Assembly (NCBI GenBank): GCA_030637775.1
Contig: DAOWFY010000025.1
Coordinates: 1-15,740 of the forward strand
Length of the DNA stretch: 15,740 bases
Origin: DAOVGU01 sp030637775 [NCBI: bacterium]
GTDB lineage: Bacteria; Ratteibacteria; UBA8468
Direction of reading: 5' to 3'
Shown here one piece after another: positions 1-7,078 of this stretch. The position numbers were made by a program, and so were the translations under genes. The stretch's first letter is position 1. Each line of letters starts with the position of its first letter. The notes beneath the pieces are model-generated. The model did not search any database. It was not told the origin of the DNA and saw only the letters and a program-made list of their open reading frames with translations.

Positions 1-73
1 AGCGTAAGCGAAGCAGACACCCGCGTAACGTAGTGGAGCGTATAGCCCGCAGTGGCTCACTGCCAAAAAAACG
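1..73. other. short-unit repetitive stretch with small stem-loop, upstream of tRNA
   Basis: No gene is recognisable here. The first ~45 bases are made of loosely repeated short units: GCGTA occurs at 2-6, 23-27 and 38-42, with related forms such as AGCGAAGC between them. A small perfect stem-loop follows, GCAGTG (49-54), loop GCT, CACTGC (58-63), and then an A-run. Because A's and not T's follow the stem on the + strand, it is not an ordinary terminator for + strand transcription. It may be the tail of an intergenic repeat that continues left of the window. Confidence 0.3.
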
Positions 74-102
74 TTGACATTTCTCGTTCATATTGCTAAT
101 AT
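74..102 (+). promoter_or_regulatory. sigma70-type promoter of tRNA-Val
   Basis: A consensus -35 box TTGACA (74-79) is followed by a 17-bp spacer and a -10 box TAATAT (97-102, 5 of 6 consensus bases). Initiation would be expected about 6-8 bases downstream, near 109, leaving a leader of roughly eight bases before the mature tRNA end at 117. It is the best-matching promoter in the window. No terminator is visible between the tRNA and thrS, so read-through into the thrS operon is possible. Confidence 0.8.
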
Positions 103-116
103 TTTGTGGAGATTAT

Positions 117-190
117 GGGCGGTTAGCTCAGCTGGTTAGAGTGCCACGTTGACATCGTGGAGGTCAGTGGTTCGATCCCACTACCGCCCA
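117..190 (+). tRNA. tRNA-Val, anticodon GAC
   Basis: The 74-nt sequence folds into a complete cloverleaf. The acceptor stem GGGCGGT (117-123) pairs with ACCGCCC (183-189), with discriminator A at 190. The D stem is GCTC/GAGT with one G-U pair. The anticodon stem CCACG (144-148) pairs with CGTGG (156-160) around loop TTGACAT, giving anticodon GAC at 151-153, which reads GUC and GUU valine codons. The T stem AGTGG/CCACT encloses TTCGATC. The 3' CCA is not encoded (ATT follows), so CCA must be added by tRNA nucleotidyltransferase. Confidence 0.97.
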
Positions 191-260
191 TTATTTTGTA
201 TACACTAATGTGAGGACTATTTCTGTAGCGGTATTGTTAGCGACAATCGTAAGTAATCAC

Positions 261-362
261 AGGAGATGACTGGAGTTTGGGAGCGAGCTGGCGGTTATGG
301 CCTAGAGCAGGATAGTGCCGAGGAATAAACAAGCCCAAGCGAACAAACTTTAGTCATCTCTT
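261..362 (+). repeat. palindromic element R1 (short copy), possible structured RNA
   Basis: The ends AGGAGATGACTGGAGTTTG (261-279) and CAAACTTTAGTCATCTCTT (344-362) form a continuous 19-bp stem if transcribed from this strand, using G-U pairs where DNA complementarity fails. A second copy, R2, lies at 7962-8100 on the other strand. The first 40 bases match R2 at about 36 positions, and 320-365 matches R2 at 42 of 46 positions. Similarity continues weakly beyond the stem to about 374 (TTAACRTRGYTTAC in both). The middle (about 300-319) is some 35-40 bases shorter than in R2 and lacks its inner hairpin. The element ends 43 bases before thrS, in the sense orientation. It could be a MITE-like repeat, a small RNA or a leader element. 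No T-box consensus is present. Confidence 0.75.
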
Positions 363-405
363 AACATGGTTTACTTGCGGAGCAACTGAGCATTGGCTAT
401 GAAGT

Positions 406-2145
406 ATGAATAAGATAGACCTGAAGACTTATTGGCATTCTACCGCCCATATTTTAGCCGCCTCGGTAAAGGAGTTGTTTCCCGAGGTTAAGCTTGGCAT
501 TGGACCGGCGATTGAGAATGGATTCTACTATGACTTCTACCGGAGGCAACCATTTCTTCCCTCTGATTTAAAGCGAATAGAGAAGAAGATGGCCGAACTT
601 ATTAAGAGAAACCTTCCCTTTGAAAGAATTGAGAAAGAAAAAAATGAGGCCATTACCTTGCTCAAAAAATTGGATGAGCCCTTCAAGATCGAACTGGTAA
701 AGGAGCTTGCCGATGAGAAGGTCTCCTTTTATCGAAACGGAAATTTCATCGATCTTTGCCGTGGACCACACCTCGCCTCTACGGGAAAGATTAAAGTATT
801 TTCTCTTTTAAGTATCGCCGCTGCCTACTGGAAGGGGGATGAAAATAGGGAGAGTCTACAAAGAATTTATGGAATTTCCTTTCCTACCAAGAAAGAATTA
901 GAGAATTACCTGACTTTAGTAGAGGAGGCAAAAAGCCGGGATCACCGCAAACTGGGAAAGGAGCTTGACCTCTTTTCTATTCATCCGGAAGCGGGTAGCG
1001 GTCTTATTTACTGGCATCCCAAGGGAGCTCTCATCAGAAAGATCATTGAGGACTTCTTGCGAGAGGAGCATTTAAAAAAAGGATATGATCTTCTTTATAC
1101 TCCTCACCTTGCCAATCTCAACCAGTGGAAAATCTCTGGCCACTGGGATTTCTATCAAGAGTTAATGTATCCTCCCATAAAGTTAGAGAATCAGGAGTTC
1201 ATGGTAAGGCCGATGAATTGCCCGGGCCATATCCTTATCTATAAGAGCGGGCTGCACAGTTACCGCGATCTCCCTATAAGATGGGCGGAGTTAGGAACGG
1301 TCTACCGACTGGAGAAATCCGGGGTTTTGCATGGACTCCTGAGGGTTAGAGGTTTTACTCAGGATGATGCCCATATCTTCTGCCAACCAGAGCAGTTAGA
1401 GGCAGAAATTCTTTCCGCAATTGAATTTGCAGTTTCTATTTTGCAGAGTTTTGGCTTTAGTCAATACGATGTCCGTTTATCAACCAGACCGGAAAAATAT
1501 GTGGGCACGACCGAAAGTTGGGAAAAGGCAACTGCTGCTTTAAAGAAAAGTTTGGATAAAAAAGGTCTTACCTATTCTCTCGACCCTGGGGAAGGGGTTT
1601 TCTATGGACCAAAGATTGATATCAAGATTAAGGACGCTCTGGGTAGAAGTTGGCAATGCTCCACCATTCAGGTTGACTTTAATCTTCCGGAAAGGTTCCA
1701 TTTAAAATATATCAATAACGAAGGAAAGGAGAGAAAACCGATTATGATCCACCGAGCAATTCTTGGCTCTCTGGAAAGATTCTTTGGGGTGCTTATCGAG
1801 CATTATAAAGGGGCCTTTCCTCTCTGGCTGTCTCCCTGGCAGACGATTGTCCTGCCGATTACCGAGAAAGAGAATAGTTATGCCAACCAGGTGAGCAAAA
1901 AATTAACCGATAGCGGGATTCGTTCCCGGGTGGATTTGGGGGGAGAGAAGATTGCAAAAAGGATCAGAAAAGCAGAGATGGAGAAGATTCCTTATATGGC
2001 GGTAGTAGGGAAAAGGGAGGCGGAAAGATCCACCATTGCTCTCCGGGAAAGAGGAAAAGGTGATTGCGGGGAAAAGAATTTGAAGGAATTTATTTTAGAG
2101 ATAAAGGAAAAAATTGCTAAAAAGTCTCAATCTGTGGTTAAATAA
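406..2145 (+). CDS. thrS: threonyl-tRNA synthetase lacking the TGS domain
   Basis: Class II enzyme that charges tRNA-Thr in the cytoplasm and edits mischarged Ser-tRNA-Thr. The protein has 579 residues. It opens directly in the editing domain (H11xxxH15, then C118-x3-H122 in DLCRGPH), followed by the catalytic core with zinc ligands C272 (MNCPGH), H323 (DDAHIF) and H449 (IHRA), class II motif 2 (RVRGFTQDD) and a C-terminal anticodon-binding domain. The three zinc ligands sit 62 residues before their counterparts in the 642-residue E. coli enzyme (C334, H385, H511), so what is absent is the N-terminal TGS domain. An in-frame TGA at 400-402 excludes upstream extension. The ATG has no good Shine-Dalgarno; GGAG at 379-382 is distant. 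It is the first gene of the thrS-infC-rpmI-rplT operon. Confidence 0.96.
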   Translation: MNKIDLKTYWHSTAHILAASVKELFPEVKLGIGPAIENGFYYDFYRRQPFLPSDLKRIEKKMAELIKRNLPFERIEKEKNEAITLLKKLDEPFKIELVKELADEKVSFYRNGNFIDLCRGPHLASTGKIKVFSLLSIAAAYWKGDENRESLQRIYGISFPTKKELENYLTLVEEAKSRDHRKLGKELDLFSIHPEAGSGLIYWHPKGALIRKIIEDFLREEHLKKGYDLLYTPHLANLNQWKISGHWDFYQELMYPPIKLENQEFMVRPMNCPGHILIYKSGLHSYRDLPIRWAELGTVYRLEKSGVLHGLLRVRGFTQDDAHIFCQPEQLEAEILSAIEFAVSILQSFGFSQYDVRLSTRPEKYVGTTESWEKATAALKKSLDKKGLTYSLDPGEGVFYGPKIDIKIKDALGRSWQCSTIQVDFNLPERFHLKYINNEGKERKPIMIHRAILGSLERFFGVLIEHYKGAFPLWLSPWQTIVLPITEKENSYANQVSKKLTDSGIRSRVDLGGEKIAKRIRKAEMEKIPYMAVVGKREAERSTIALRERGKGDCGEKNLKEFILEIKEKIAKKSQSVVK

Positions 2146-2160
2146 TAGGGGGTGGTGAAT

Positions 2161-2679
2161 ATTATCGAAAGAAAAAGAAGGTTAAGGTTAAATACCAGGA
2201 TTTTTGCCAGGGAAGTAAGGCTTATTGACAAAGACGGAAGACAATTAGGAATTGTCAAACGTGAGGAGGCTCTTCGGCGGGCAGAGGAAAGCTCTTTGGA
2301 TCTGGTAGAGATAGTCCCCGATAGCAAACCCCCGGTCTGCCGGATAATAGATTACAACAAATATAAGTACGAGCAGAAGAGGCGTGCCAAGGAGGCAAAG
2401 AAAAAGCACAAAGGAATCCGCCAGCAGAAAAATATCAGACTTTCCCCGGTAATCAGTGAGCATGATTATGACTTTAAAAAGAATCATATCGAGAATTTCT
2501 TAAAAGTCGGCAATAGAGTGAAGGTAACGATAAAGTTTAGAGGAAGACAAATTATCCATCCCGAGAAGGGAAGGCAGGTGCTGGAGAAGTTAGCGCGAGA
2601 TTTATCTTCCGTGGGGGTTGTGGAAAGGAATCCCCGATGGGAGGGAAAGTGGTTGAATGTAATTTTTAAACCCGTATGA
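2161..2679 (+). CDS. infC: translation initiation factor IF-3, probable AUU start
   Basis: IF-3 binds the 30S subunit, checks the start codon and initiator tRNA, and prevents premature 50S joining. The sequence matches the family from end to end: N-domain with [13 protein letters not shown] and [19 protein letters not shown], a Lys/Arg-rich linker, then the C-domain with [12 protein letters not shown]. An ORF with a GTG start opens at 2152, but the run AGGGGGTGG (2147-2155) overlaps both GTG codons (2152, 2155) and looks like the Shine-Dalgarno itself. It lies about five bases before an in-frame ATT at 2161. An AUU start is the known autoregulatory device of infC in E. coli and others, so I place the start at ATT, giving about 172 residues. 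If wrong, the start is GTG 2152 (175 residues). The 3' end overlaps rpmI by ATGA. Confidence 0.9.
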   Translation: MIERKRRLRLNTRIFAREVRLIDKDGRQLGIVKREEALRRAEESSLDLVEIVPDSKPPVCRIIDYNKYKYEQKRRAKEAKKKHKGIRQQKNIRLSPVISEHDYDFKKNHIENFLKVGNRVKVTIKFRGRQIIHPEKGRQVLEKLARDLSSVGVVERNPRWEGKWLNVIFKPV

Positions 2680-2870
2680 AAATAAAGACAAATAAATCAG
2701 CAGCAAAACGCTTCCGCATTACTAAAAAGGGGAAGATAAAACGCAACCGTGGCGGTAAGAGCCATCTCCTTACCAAAAAGAGTGCCAAGCGGAAGCGCAC
2801 TTTAAGAAAGAGCACTTTAGTAAGCAAGGGGGAGAAAAAAAGAATAAGGAGATTGTTACCCTATGGTTAG
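2676..2870 (+). CDS. rpmI: 50S ribosomal protein L35
   Basis: A 64-residue, very basic protein with the L35 signature: it begins [23 protein letters not shown], contains the [17 protein letters not shown] segment and ends in [10 protein letters not shown]. It is a structural component of the large subunit. The ATG overlaps the infC stop (ATGA) and the gene runs eight bases into rplT, so translation of infC, rpmI and rplT is probably coupled. The length is normal for the family (about 64-66 residues). Confidence 0.96.
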   Translation: MKIKTNKSAAKRFRITKKGKIKRNRGGKSHLLTKKSAKRKRTLRKSTLVSKGEKKRIRRLLPYG

Positions 2871-3225
2871 AGTGAGAAATGCACCGGCGGGACGCCGGAG
2901 AAGAAAAAAGGTACTTAAAAGGGCCAAGGGTTTTCGCCAGGCTCGTTCTAAACTCTATAAGCATGCCCAGCAATTTACCGAGCGCGCAGCTCTCTACTCC
3001 TGGCGCGATCGCCGTCGGAGAAAAAGAGATTTTCGGCGACTCTGGATTACCCGGATTTCAGCCGCAGCAAAGGTAAATGGAATTTCCTATAGCAAGCTCA
3101 TCGCGGGATTAAGAAAAGCAAACCTCTCATTAGACCGAAAGATGCTGGCGGATCTTGCCATAAGTGATGAACCTACCTTCCAGAAACTAACCAAGATCGC
3201 TAAGGAGAAGTTAAACCTCATCTAA
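2863..3225 (+). CDS. rplT: 50S ribosomal protein L20
   Basis: A 120-residue basic protein needed early in large-subunit assembly. Family landmarks are the Arg/Lys-rich N-terminal extension ([20 protein letters not shown]), [21 protein letters not shown], the [16 protein letters not shown] segment and [10 protein letters not shown]. In E. coli and Bacillus L20 represses its own operon at a structured mRNA site. No room for such a leader exists between infC and rpmI here, so a site, if any, would lie within infC or upstream. It overlaps rpmI by eight bases, and the next gene starts 15 bases after its stop. Confidence 0.97.
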   Translation: MVRVRNAPAGRRRRKKVLKRAKGFRQARSKLYKHAQQFTERAALYSWRDRRRRKRDFRRLWITRISAAAKVNGISYSKLIAGLRKANLSLDRKMLADLAISDEPTFQKLTKIAKEKLNLI

Positions 3226-3240
3226 AAGTTTTGCAAGACA

Positions 3241-4446
3241 ATGATCATAAGACTTATTTTACTTGGAACAGTAGTGGCGATAATTGCCTATGGCAATTTC
3301 TACATTTTTTCTCTCCCGGAGCAATTCCAATGGTCTGTTCGTAATTTGATTAATCTTGCTGGATTGGGCTTTTTTCTCTTCATCTATGGGTTAAGCAGAT
3401 CTTTGAGAAGCGAGATTTTTCTTCTAAAAAGAGGCAGCGAGAAAATGAAATTAGCTCTTTCTGACTATAGTAAGGAATCCTCGGTGCTCACCGCAATCAA
3501 TGAGATTATTGAGGTTTTTGGAAAAAATCCTGATCTGGAAGATGTTCTCAATAGGATTGCTGACGCTGCCGTCAGATTGCTCAAGGTGAAACACCTTCTC
3601 CTGCAGGTTTACTCTACTGGCGAGCAGAAGTTCTTCACTCGGATTATAAGGGGAAAGGAGGAATTTGAGTTAGGGGATGATATTATTGAGGATATTATCC
3701 TCCAGGGAAACAGTGCCCTGATCAACAATCTGGCTAATTTCCCCCGGTACCGCAGTTTTGCCGAGAAGGGCTATAGATCTCTCCTCATCGCTCCTTTAAA
3801 AGCAAGGGAGGAAAGTATTGGTCTTATTAGCGCCCTTGCCAGAGAAGAGCGTAATTTTACGGGAAGAGATTTAGACCTTCTGACAATGATTGCCGCTCAA
3901 GCCAGTCTGATTGTGGAGAATGCCCATCTTTTAGAAAAGACAAAAGCGCTTTCTATCACCGATGGCCTCACCAACCTCTTCAATCGTCGCCATTTTCAAG
4001 AAACAATAATGGCAGAATTGAAGGAGGCAAAAAACAATAATTTCCCCCTATCCTTAGCCATGGCCGATATTGACTACTTCAAGAATTATAATGATTTAAA
4101 TGGACATCCGGCCGGCGATGAGGTATTACGCCAGATTGCCAAAATCCTGATGCGGGGGACAAAGGGTTCCGATACTGTTGCTCGCTATGGGGGTGAGGAA
4201 TTTGTCCTTATCCTTCCCAATACTACTAAGGAGAACGCTCTTTTAGTATGTCAACGGCTTAATAAAAATGTAAGGAATTACAAATTTGAGCGTGAGAAAG
4301 AACAACCCAATAAAGACCTTACTATTAGTATGGGTGTAGCGAGTTTCCCGCTTGATGCTCCAGATGCAGAAACCCTGATCAAAAAGGCAGACTTGGCTCT
4401 CTATCAATCTAAAGAGAAAGGTAGAGACCTCGTCACCGCTGCCTAA
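3241..4446 (+). CDS. membrane GAF-GGDEF diguanylate cyclase
   Basis: A 401-residue protein predicted to make cyclic di-GMP from two GTP. Two hydrophobic segments (about residues 3-24 and 36-52) should anchor it in the inner membrane. A GAF-type sensor region spans roughly 80-235, and a GGDEF domain runs from about D241 (DGLTNLFNRRHF) to the end. The active-site loop is intact as GGEEF (317-321), and the metal-binding segment ADIDYF (D276, D278) is present. The product-inhibition I-site, normally RxxD five residues before GGEEF, reads KGSD (308-311), so feedback inhibition may be weakened. It lies 15 bases after rplT on the same strand, probably co-transcribed with the ribosomal genes, but its Shine-Dalgarno is poor. 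No EAL or HD-GYP partner is in the window. Confidence 0.9.
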   Translation: MIIRLILLGTVVAIIAYGNFYIFSLPEQFQWSVRNLINLAGLGFFLFIYGLSRSLRSEIFLLKRGSEKMKLALSDYSKESSVLTAINEIIEVFGKNPDLEDVLNRIADAAVRLLKVKHLLLQVYSTGEQKFFTRIIRGKEEFELGDDIIEDIILQGNSALINNLANFPRYRSFAEKGYRSLLIAPLKAREESIGLISALAREERNFTGRDLDLLTMIAAQASLIVENAHLLEKTKALSITDGLTNLFNRRHFQETIMAELKEAKNNNFPLSLAMADIDYFKNYNDLNGHPAGDEVLRQIAKILMRGTKGSDTVARYGGEEFVLILPNTTKENALLVCQRLNKNVRNYKFEREKEQPNKDLTISMGVASFPLDAPDAETLIKKADLALYQSKEKGRDLVTAA

Positions 4447-4750
4447 TCAAGTCATCCTTTACCAAACTAATTGCGGGGGATAACTTTTTAGAAATTTTGC
4501 TTTCCAACTTTTCAATCTTTTTCTCAAGTTCATCTTTTATTCCTTTTGTAAAAAGATCCATTTCCTTTTGATATTTTTCTTTGAGGATAGTAATCTTGGC
4601 TTTCGTCTCTTTTCTGACCAAGGAAAGAATTTTTTCCGCTTTAAGTTCTGCCTCCTCAATGATTGCTTTACTCCTAACTTCGCTTTCTCTTATGAGACGT
4701 TCTATTTTTTCCTCTGCCTCTTTAATTTTGCTAAGTGCCTCTTTCGCCAT
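4433..4750 (-). CDS. small coiled-coil protein, possible A/V-type ATPase subunit G/H
   Basis: A 105-residue, strongly charged protein that is almost entirely heptad-like helix (ALSKIKEAEEKIERLIRESE at the start). It has no hydrophobic segment, signal or Cys. The N-terminal pattern KIKEAEEKIERLI and the length resemble the peripheral-stalk subunit G/H of archaeal and bacterial A/V-type ATPases, which pairs with subunit E. No other ATPase subunit is within the window, although this is the last gene of its operon. A generic coiled-coil protein is an equally simple reading. It starts 30 bases after comEC and overlaps the GGDEF gene tail to tail by 14 bp. No Shine-Dalgarno precedes the ATG (an A-run does), and a candidate promoter sits immediately upstream. 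Confidence 0.6.
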   Translation of the reverse strand: MAKEALSKIKEAEEKIERLIRESEVRSKAIIEEAELKAEKILSLVRKETKAKITILKEKYQKEMDLFTKGIKDELEKKIEKLESKISKKLSPAISLVKDDLIRQR

Positions 4751-4759
4751 TTTTTGTAT

Positions 4760-4788
4760 ATTATATAGTAGCGCAAATAATTATTCAA
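4760..4788 (-). promoter_or_regulatory. candidate promoter for the coiled-coil gene
   Basis: On the - strand, TTGAAT (4788-4783, 4 of 6 to consensus) is followed by a 17-bp spacer and a perfect TATAAT (4765-4760). Only nine bases separate the -10 box from the ATG at 4750, so the transcript would be nearly leaderless. This matches the lack of a Shine-Dalgarno. The -35 box overlaps the end of comEC. The region is AT-rich, which raises the chance of a fortuitous match. Confidence 0.4.
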
Positions 4789-7078
4789 ATGTTAATGAAA
4801 TTGCTCCACGCTTTTGTACTGAGAAAAGAGCAATTCCTTGCGGTAGATACCTCGATTCTTCCTTCATACTTTTCGTAAGAATAATCTCTTCCGGTTGAAC
4901 TCTTTTGATAAGTTCAACCAACACCCTCTTTCTCCGGGGAAGGCGGGGAAGAATTAAGGTTTTGCCTTTTAAATCACCCTCGAGAGAGAAAAGTTTTTGA
5001 TAAGAATCTTTTGTTAAGACCATTCCAACTACCACGCTATTATTTTTGTATCTAATCCTATAAAACCCACCGGTGAGGGAATCTATTCTATATCCAGAAG
5101 GGCTCTTAATTAAAATCTGATTTTCCTCGCCTTTGCGGTAACTGAGCAAATATTTTTTTCTTAGAAGAGATGCTATTTTTTCTAAAAAGTTCTTATAGGT
5201 GATAGAAGAGGCGCGATCGGGGTGATCGATGATTTCTTTGATTCTAAAATGAGGGCTTAATTCTAAGAGGGAACCAAGATGGTTATCTCCAACCTTATTT
5301 AGGAGAAGATAGTCAACCGTACCTATTGATTGCGACCAGAGGAAGGGCTTAATTGTCTTCTTTACAGTTTGATGATTATCCTCATCTCCGATGACTAAAC
5401 TATTCTTTCTGTCAGGGAACTGAAGAAATAGACAATTTCCATCCGGTACCTTTAGGACAGTCATCGCAAAGTCCTTTGTACCCATTTTTGCTAATGCTTT
5501 TGGCCAGAGAAAAAGATTAAAGAGAAGGATGAGAACAAGAGCAGCGATCTTCGCTTTCTCCCTTTTTAGCCGGTGAAGATTAAAGACGAGGACGAGAAGA
5601 TAGTAGTAGCAGAAAAGATGTAGAAGAGAAAAGGAGCCTATTTCTCGATAAACAAAGGGAAATTGAGCAAATACTTTAGTTAACTTAAAGAGAAGGCTGG
5701 TAAAGAGGTAAAGAGTTGCTCCCAAGATTGCTCCTAAGTTAATGGAGAAGGAGCCAAAAAGGATGGCAAGAAAGGAGAGCCCGACATTAAGCCCGGCTAA
5801 AGGGATAAGAAGAATGTTGGTAAGAGGAGAAAGTAGAGAAAAATAATGAAAATGAAAAGCGATAAGAGGGAAGGCGGTAAGTTGGGCAGCAATTGGCACG
5901 GCAATTAGCCCTTTAAGAAAAAGGGGAAGCTTTGGCAGTTTCTTCATCAAAAGAGGGCAGAGACTTAAAATTCCTAAGGTAATAATGAAGGAAAGTTGAA
6001 ATCCCGGAGCAAAAAGTTGGTTAGGGTCAAAGAGCAAAAGAATAAAAGCGGCAAGAGCAATTGCGATATAACTGTAGGATTCTCGATTGCAAAGTCGTCC
6101 GGAAAAATAGATGATCGCCATTAATGAAGCTCTAAGCACGGGAGGTCTTGCTCCGGTTATAAGACAATAGAAAATAATCGCTAAAATAGTAAAGATTTCC
6201 TTGGCTCTTAATGGGAGGAAAGGGGTAAAAAGAGTGACAAAAAGAATGACAAAACCAAGATGGAGTCCGGAAACTACGAGAACATGAAAAATCCCGGTTT
6301 TCAGGAATGGCTCTTTGATGGAATAAGGAAGGTCTCTTTTGCCCAAGGTCATTGCCTTAACGATGCTACTTTCTGGCTCTCCGGCAACGATTTCCTCGAT
6401 TATCCTCTCTATCCTTCTCCGGAGAAAAGAGGAATATTTTAAAAGAGAATTTATCTTTCCCTCTCCAATCTTCTTTAAATCAGTAACTTTAATTTTAACT
6501 CTTCTTTCTTTACCGGCAGAGTCCTTCCGTGTGACATAATCAACCGCAGTATAGATCTTCCGCCTGACCAACCAATTTCTGAAATCGAATTCTCCCGGAT
6601 TTTTAGGTGGAAAGGGTTGGGAAAGATTAGCATTTTCTATCTTGATTCTGTCTCCGTAATGAAGAGTTTTGATTGGGTCCCGAGAGGATGTAGCTGAGAT
6701 CCAAACCTTTCCGGTGACTTTTTTCTTCCCTCCAGAGCATAGAACCATTTCTGCCCGCAGAATAAGTTTACTTTTAAACTTACCTATTTCTGGTTCCTTA
6801 ATGATTGTTCCGATAAGATCATACCTCCCGGGAATAAGATGAGAAATATCGGAAGGGGAAATGATCTTGTTATTTTGCAAGTGACAAGCTCCTGATAAGA
6901 GGAAGGCAAAAAGGAAAGAATAGGGCAAAAGTTTCTTCCTTCTCAAAAGAAAGAGGGAAAGGAGAAGGGAAAGAATTATTCCTATGCAGAGGGGAAGAAG
7001 AGAGAAAGGAAGGTAATTCCCTATTGCTATTCCGCTAACAAAGGCAAGGACAATCTGAATTAATGGTTCGGAGAGCAT
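4781..7078 (-). CDS. comEC: ComEC/Rec2-family DNA uptake channel with degenerate MBL domain
   Basis: A 765-residue multi-pass membrane protein of the family that carries single-stranded DNA across the inner membrane during natural transformation. In order: two or three N-terminal membrane helices (about 5-65), a DUF4131-like OB region with PFPPKNPGEFDFRNWL (about 80-190), the Competence domain with FHVLVVSGLHLG and GARPPVLRASLMA followed by many helices (about 235-520), and a C-terminal metallo-beta-lactamase-like part. In that part the metal motif HxHxDH is replaced by KVGDNH (595-600), and the usual VGQGD segment reads KVPDGN, so nuclease activity is doubtful. The start overlaps dapF by 19 bases. 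AAGGAG lies just before the ATG, closer than ideal. No other com or pilus gene is visible. Confidence 0.9.
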   Translation of the reverse strand: MLSEPLIQIVLAFVSGIAIGNYLPFSLLPLCIGIILSLLLSLFLLRRKKLLPYSFLFAFLLSGACHLQNNKIISPSDISHLIPGRYDLIGTIIKEPEIGKFKSKLILRAEMVLCSGGKKKVTGKVWISATSSRDPIKTLHYGDRIKIENANLSQPFPPKNPGEFDFRNWLVRRKIYTAVDYVTRKDSAGKERRVKIKVTDLKKIGEGKINSLLKYSSFLRRRIERIIEEIVAGEPESSIVKAMTLGKRDLPYSIKEPFLKTGIFHVLVVSGLHLGFVILFVTLFTPFLPLRAKEIFTILAIIFYCLITGARPPVLRASLMAIIYFSGRLCNRESYSYIAIALAAFILLLFDPNQLFAPGFQLSFIITLGILSLCPLLMKKLPKLPLFLKGLIAVPIAAQLTAFPLIAFHFHYFSLLSPLTNILLIPLAGLNVGLSFLAILFGSFSINLGAILGATLYLFTSLLFKLTKVFAQFPFVYREIGSFSLLHLFCYYYLLVLVFNLHRLKREKAKIAALVLILLFNLFLWPKALAKMGTKDFAMTVLKVPDGNCLFLQFPDRKNSLVIGDEDNHQTVKKTIKPFLWSQSIGTVDYLLLNKVGDNHLGSLLELSPHFRIKEIIDHPDRASSITYKNFLEKIASLLRKKYLLSYRKGEENQILIKSPSGYRIDSLTGGFYRIRYKNNSVVVGMVLTKDSYQKLFSLEGDLKGKTLILPRLPRRKRVLVELIKRVQPEEIILTKSMKEESRYLPQGIALFSVQKRGAISLTFE

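Noticed and set aside
49-63. Rho-independent terminator
   Set aside because: The 6-bp stem is followed by A's on the + strand, and there is no T-tract for either direction.
261-362. Integron attC site, because of size and imperfect palindromy
   Set aside because: attC sites end in RYYYAAC and GTTRRRY in a fixed arrangement. R1 and R2 have TTAAC only on one outer side and no matching GTTRRRY partner, and there are no gene cassettes.
261-362. Retron msr/msd RNA, because of paired ends and an inner hairpin
   Set aside because: No reverse transcriptase gene lies near either copy, and the priming-G context could not be recognised.
191-405. T-box riboswitch in the thrS leader
   Set aside because: No AGGGTGGNACCGCG-type T-box sequence, specifier loop or terminator is present; the leader holds the R1 palindrome instead.
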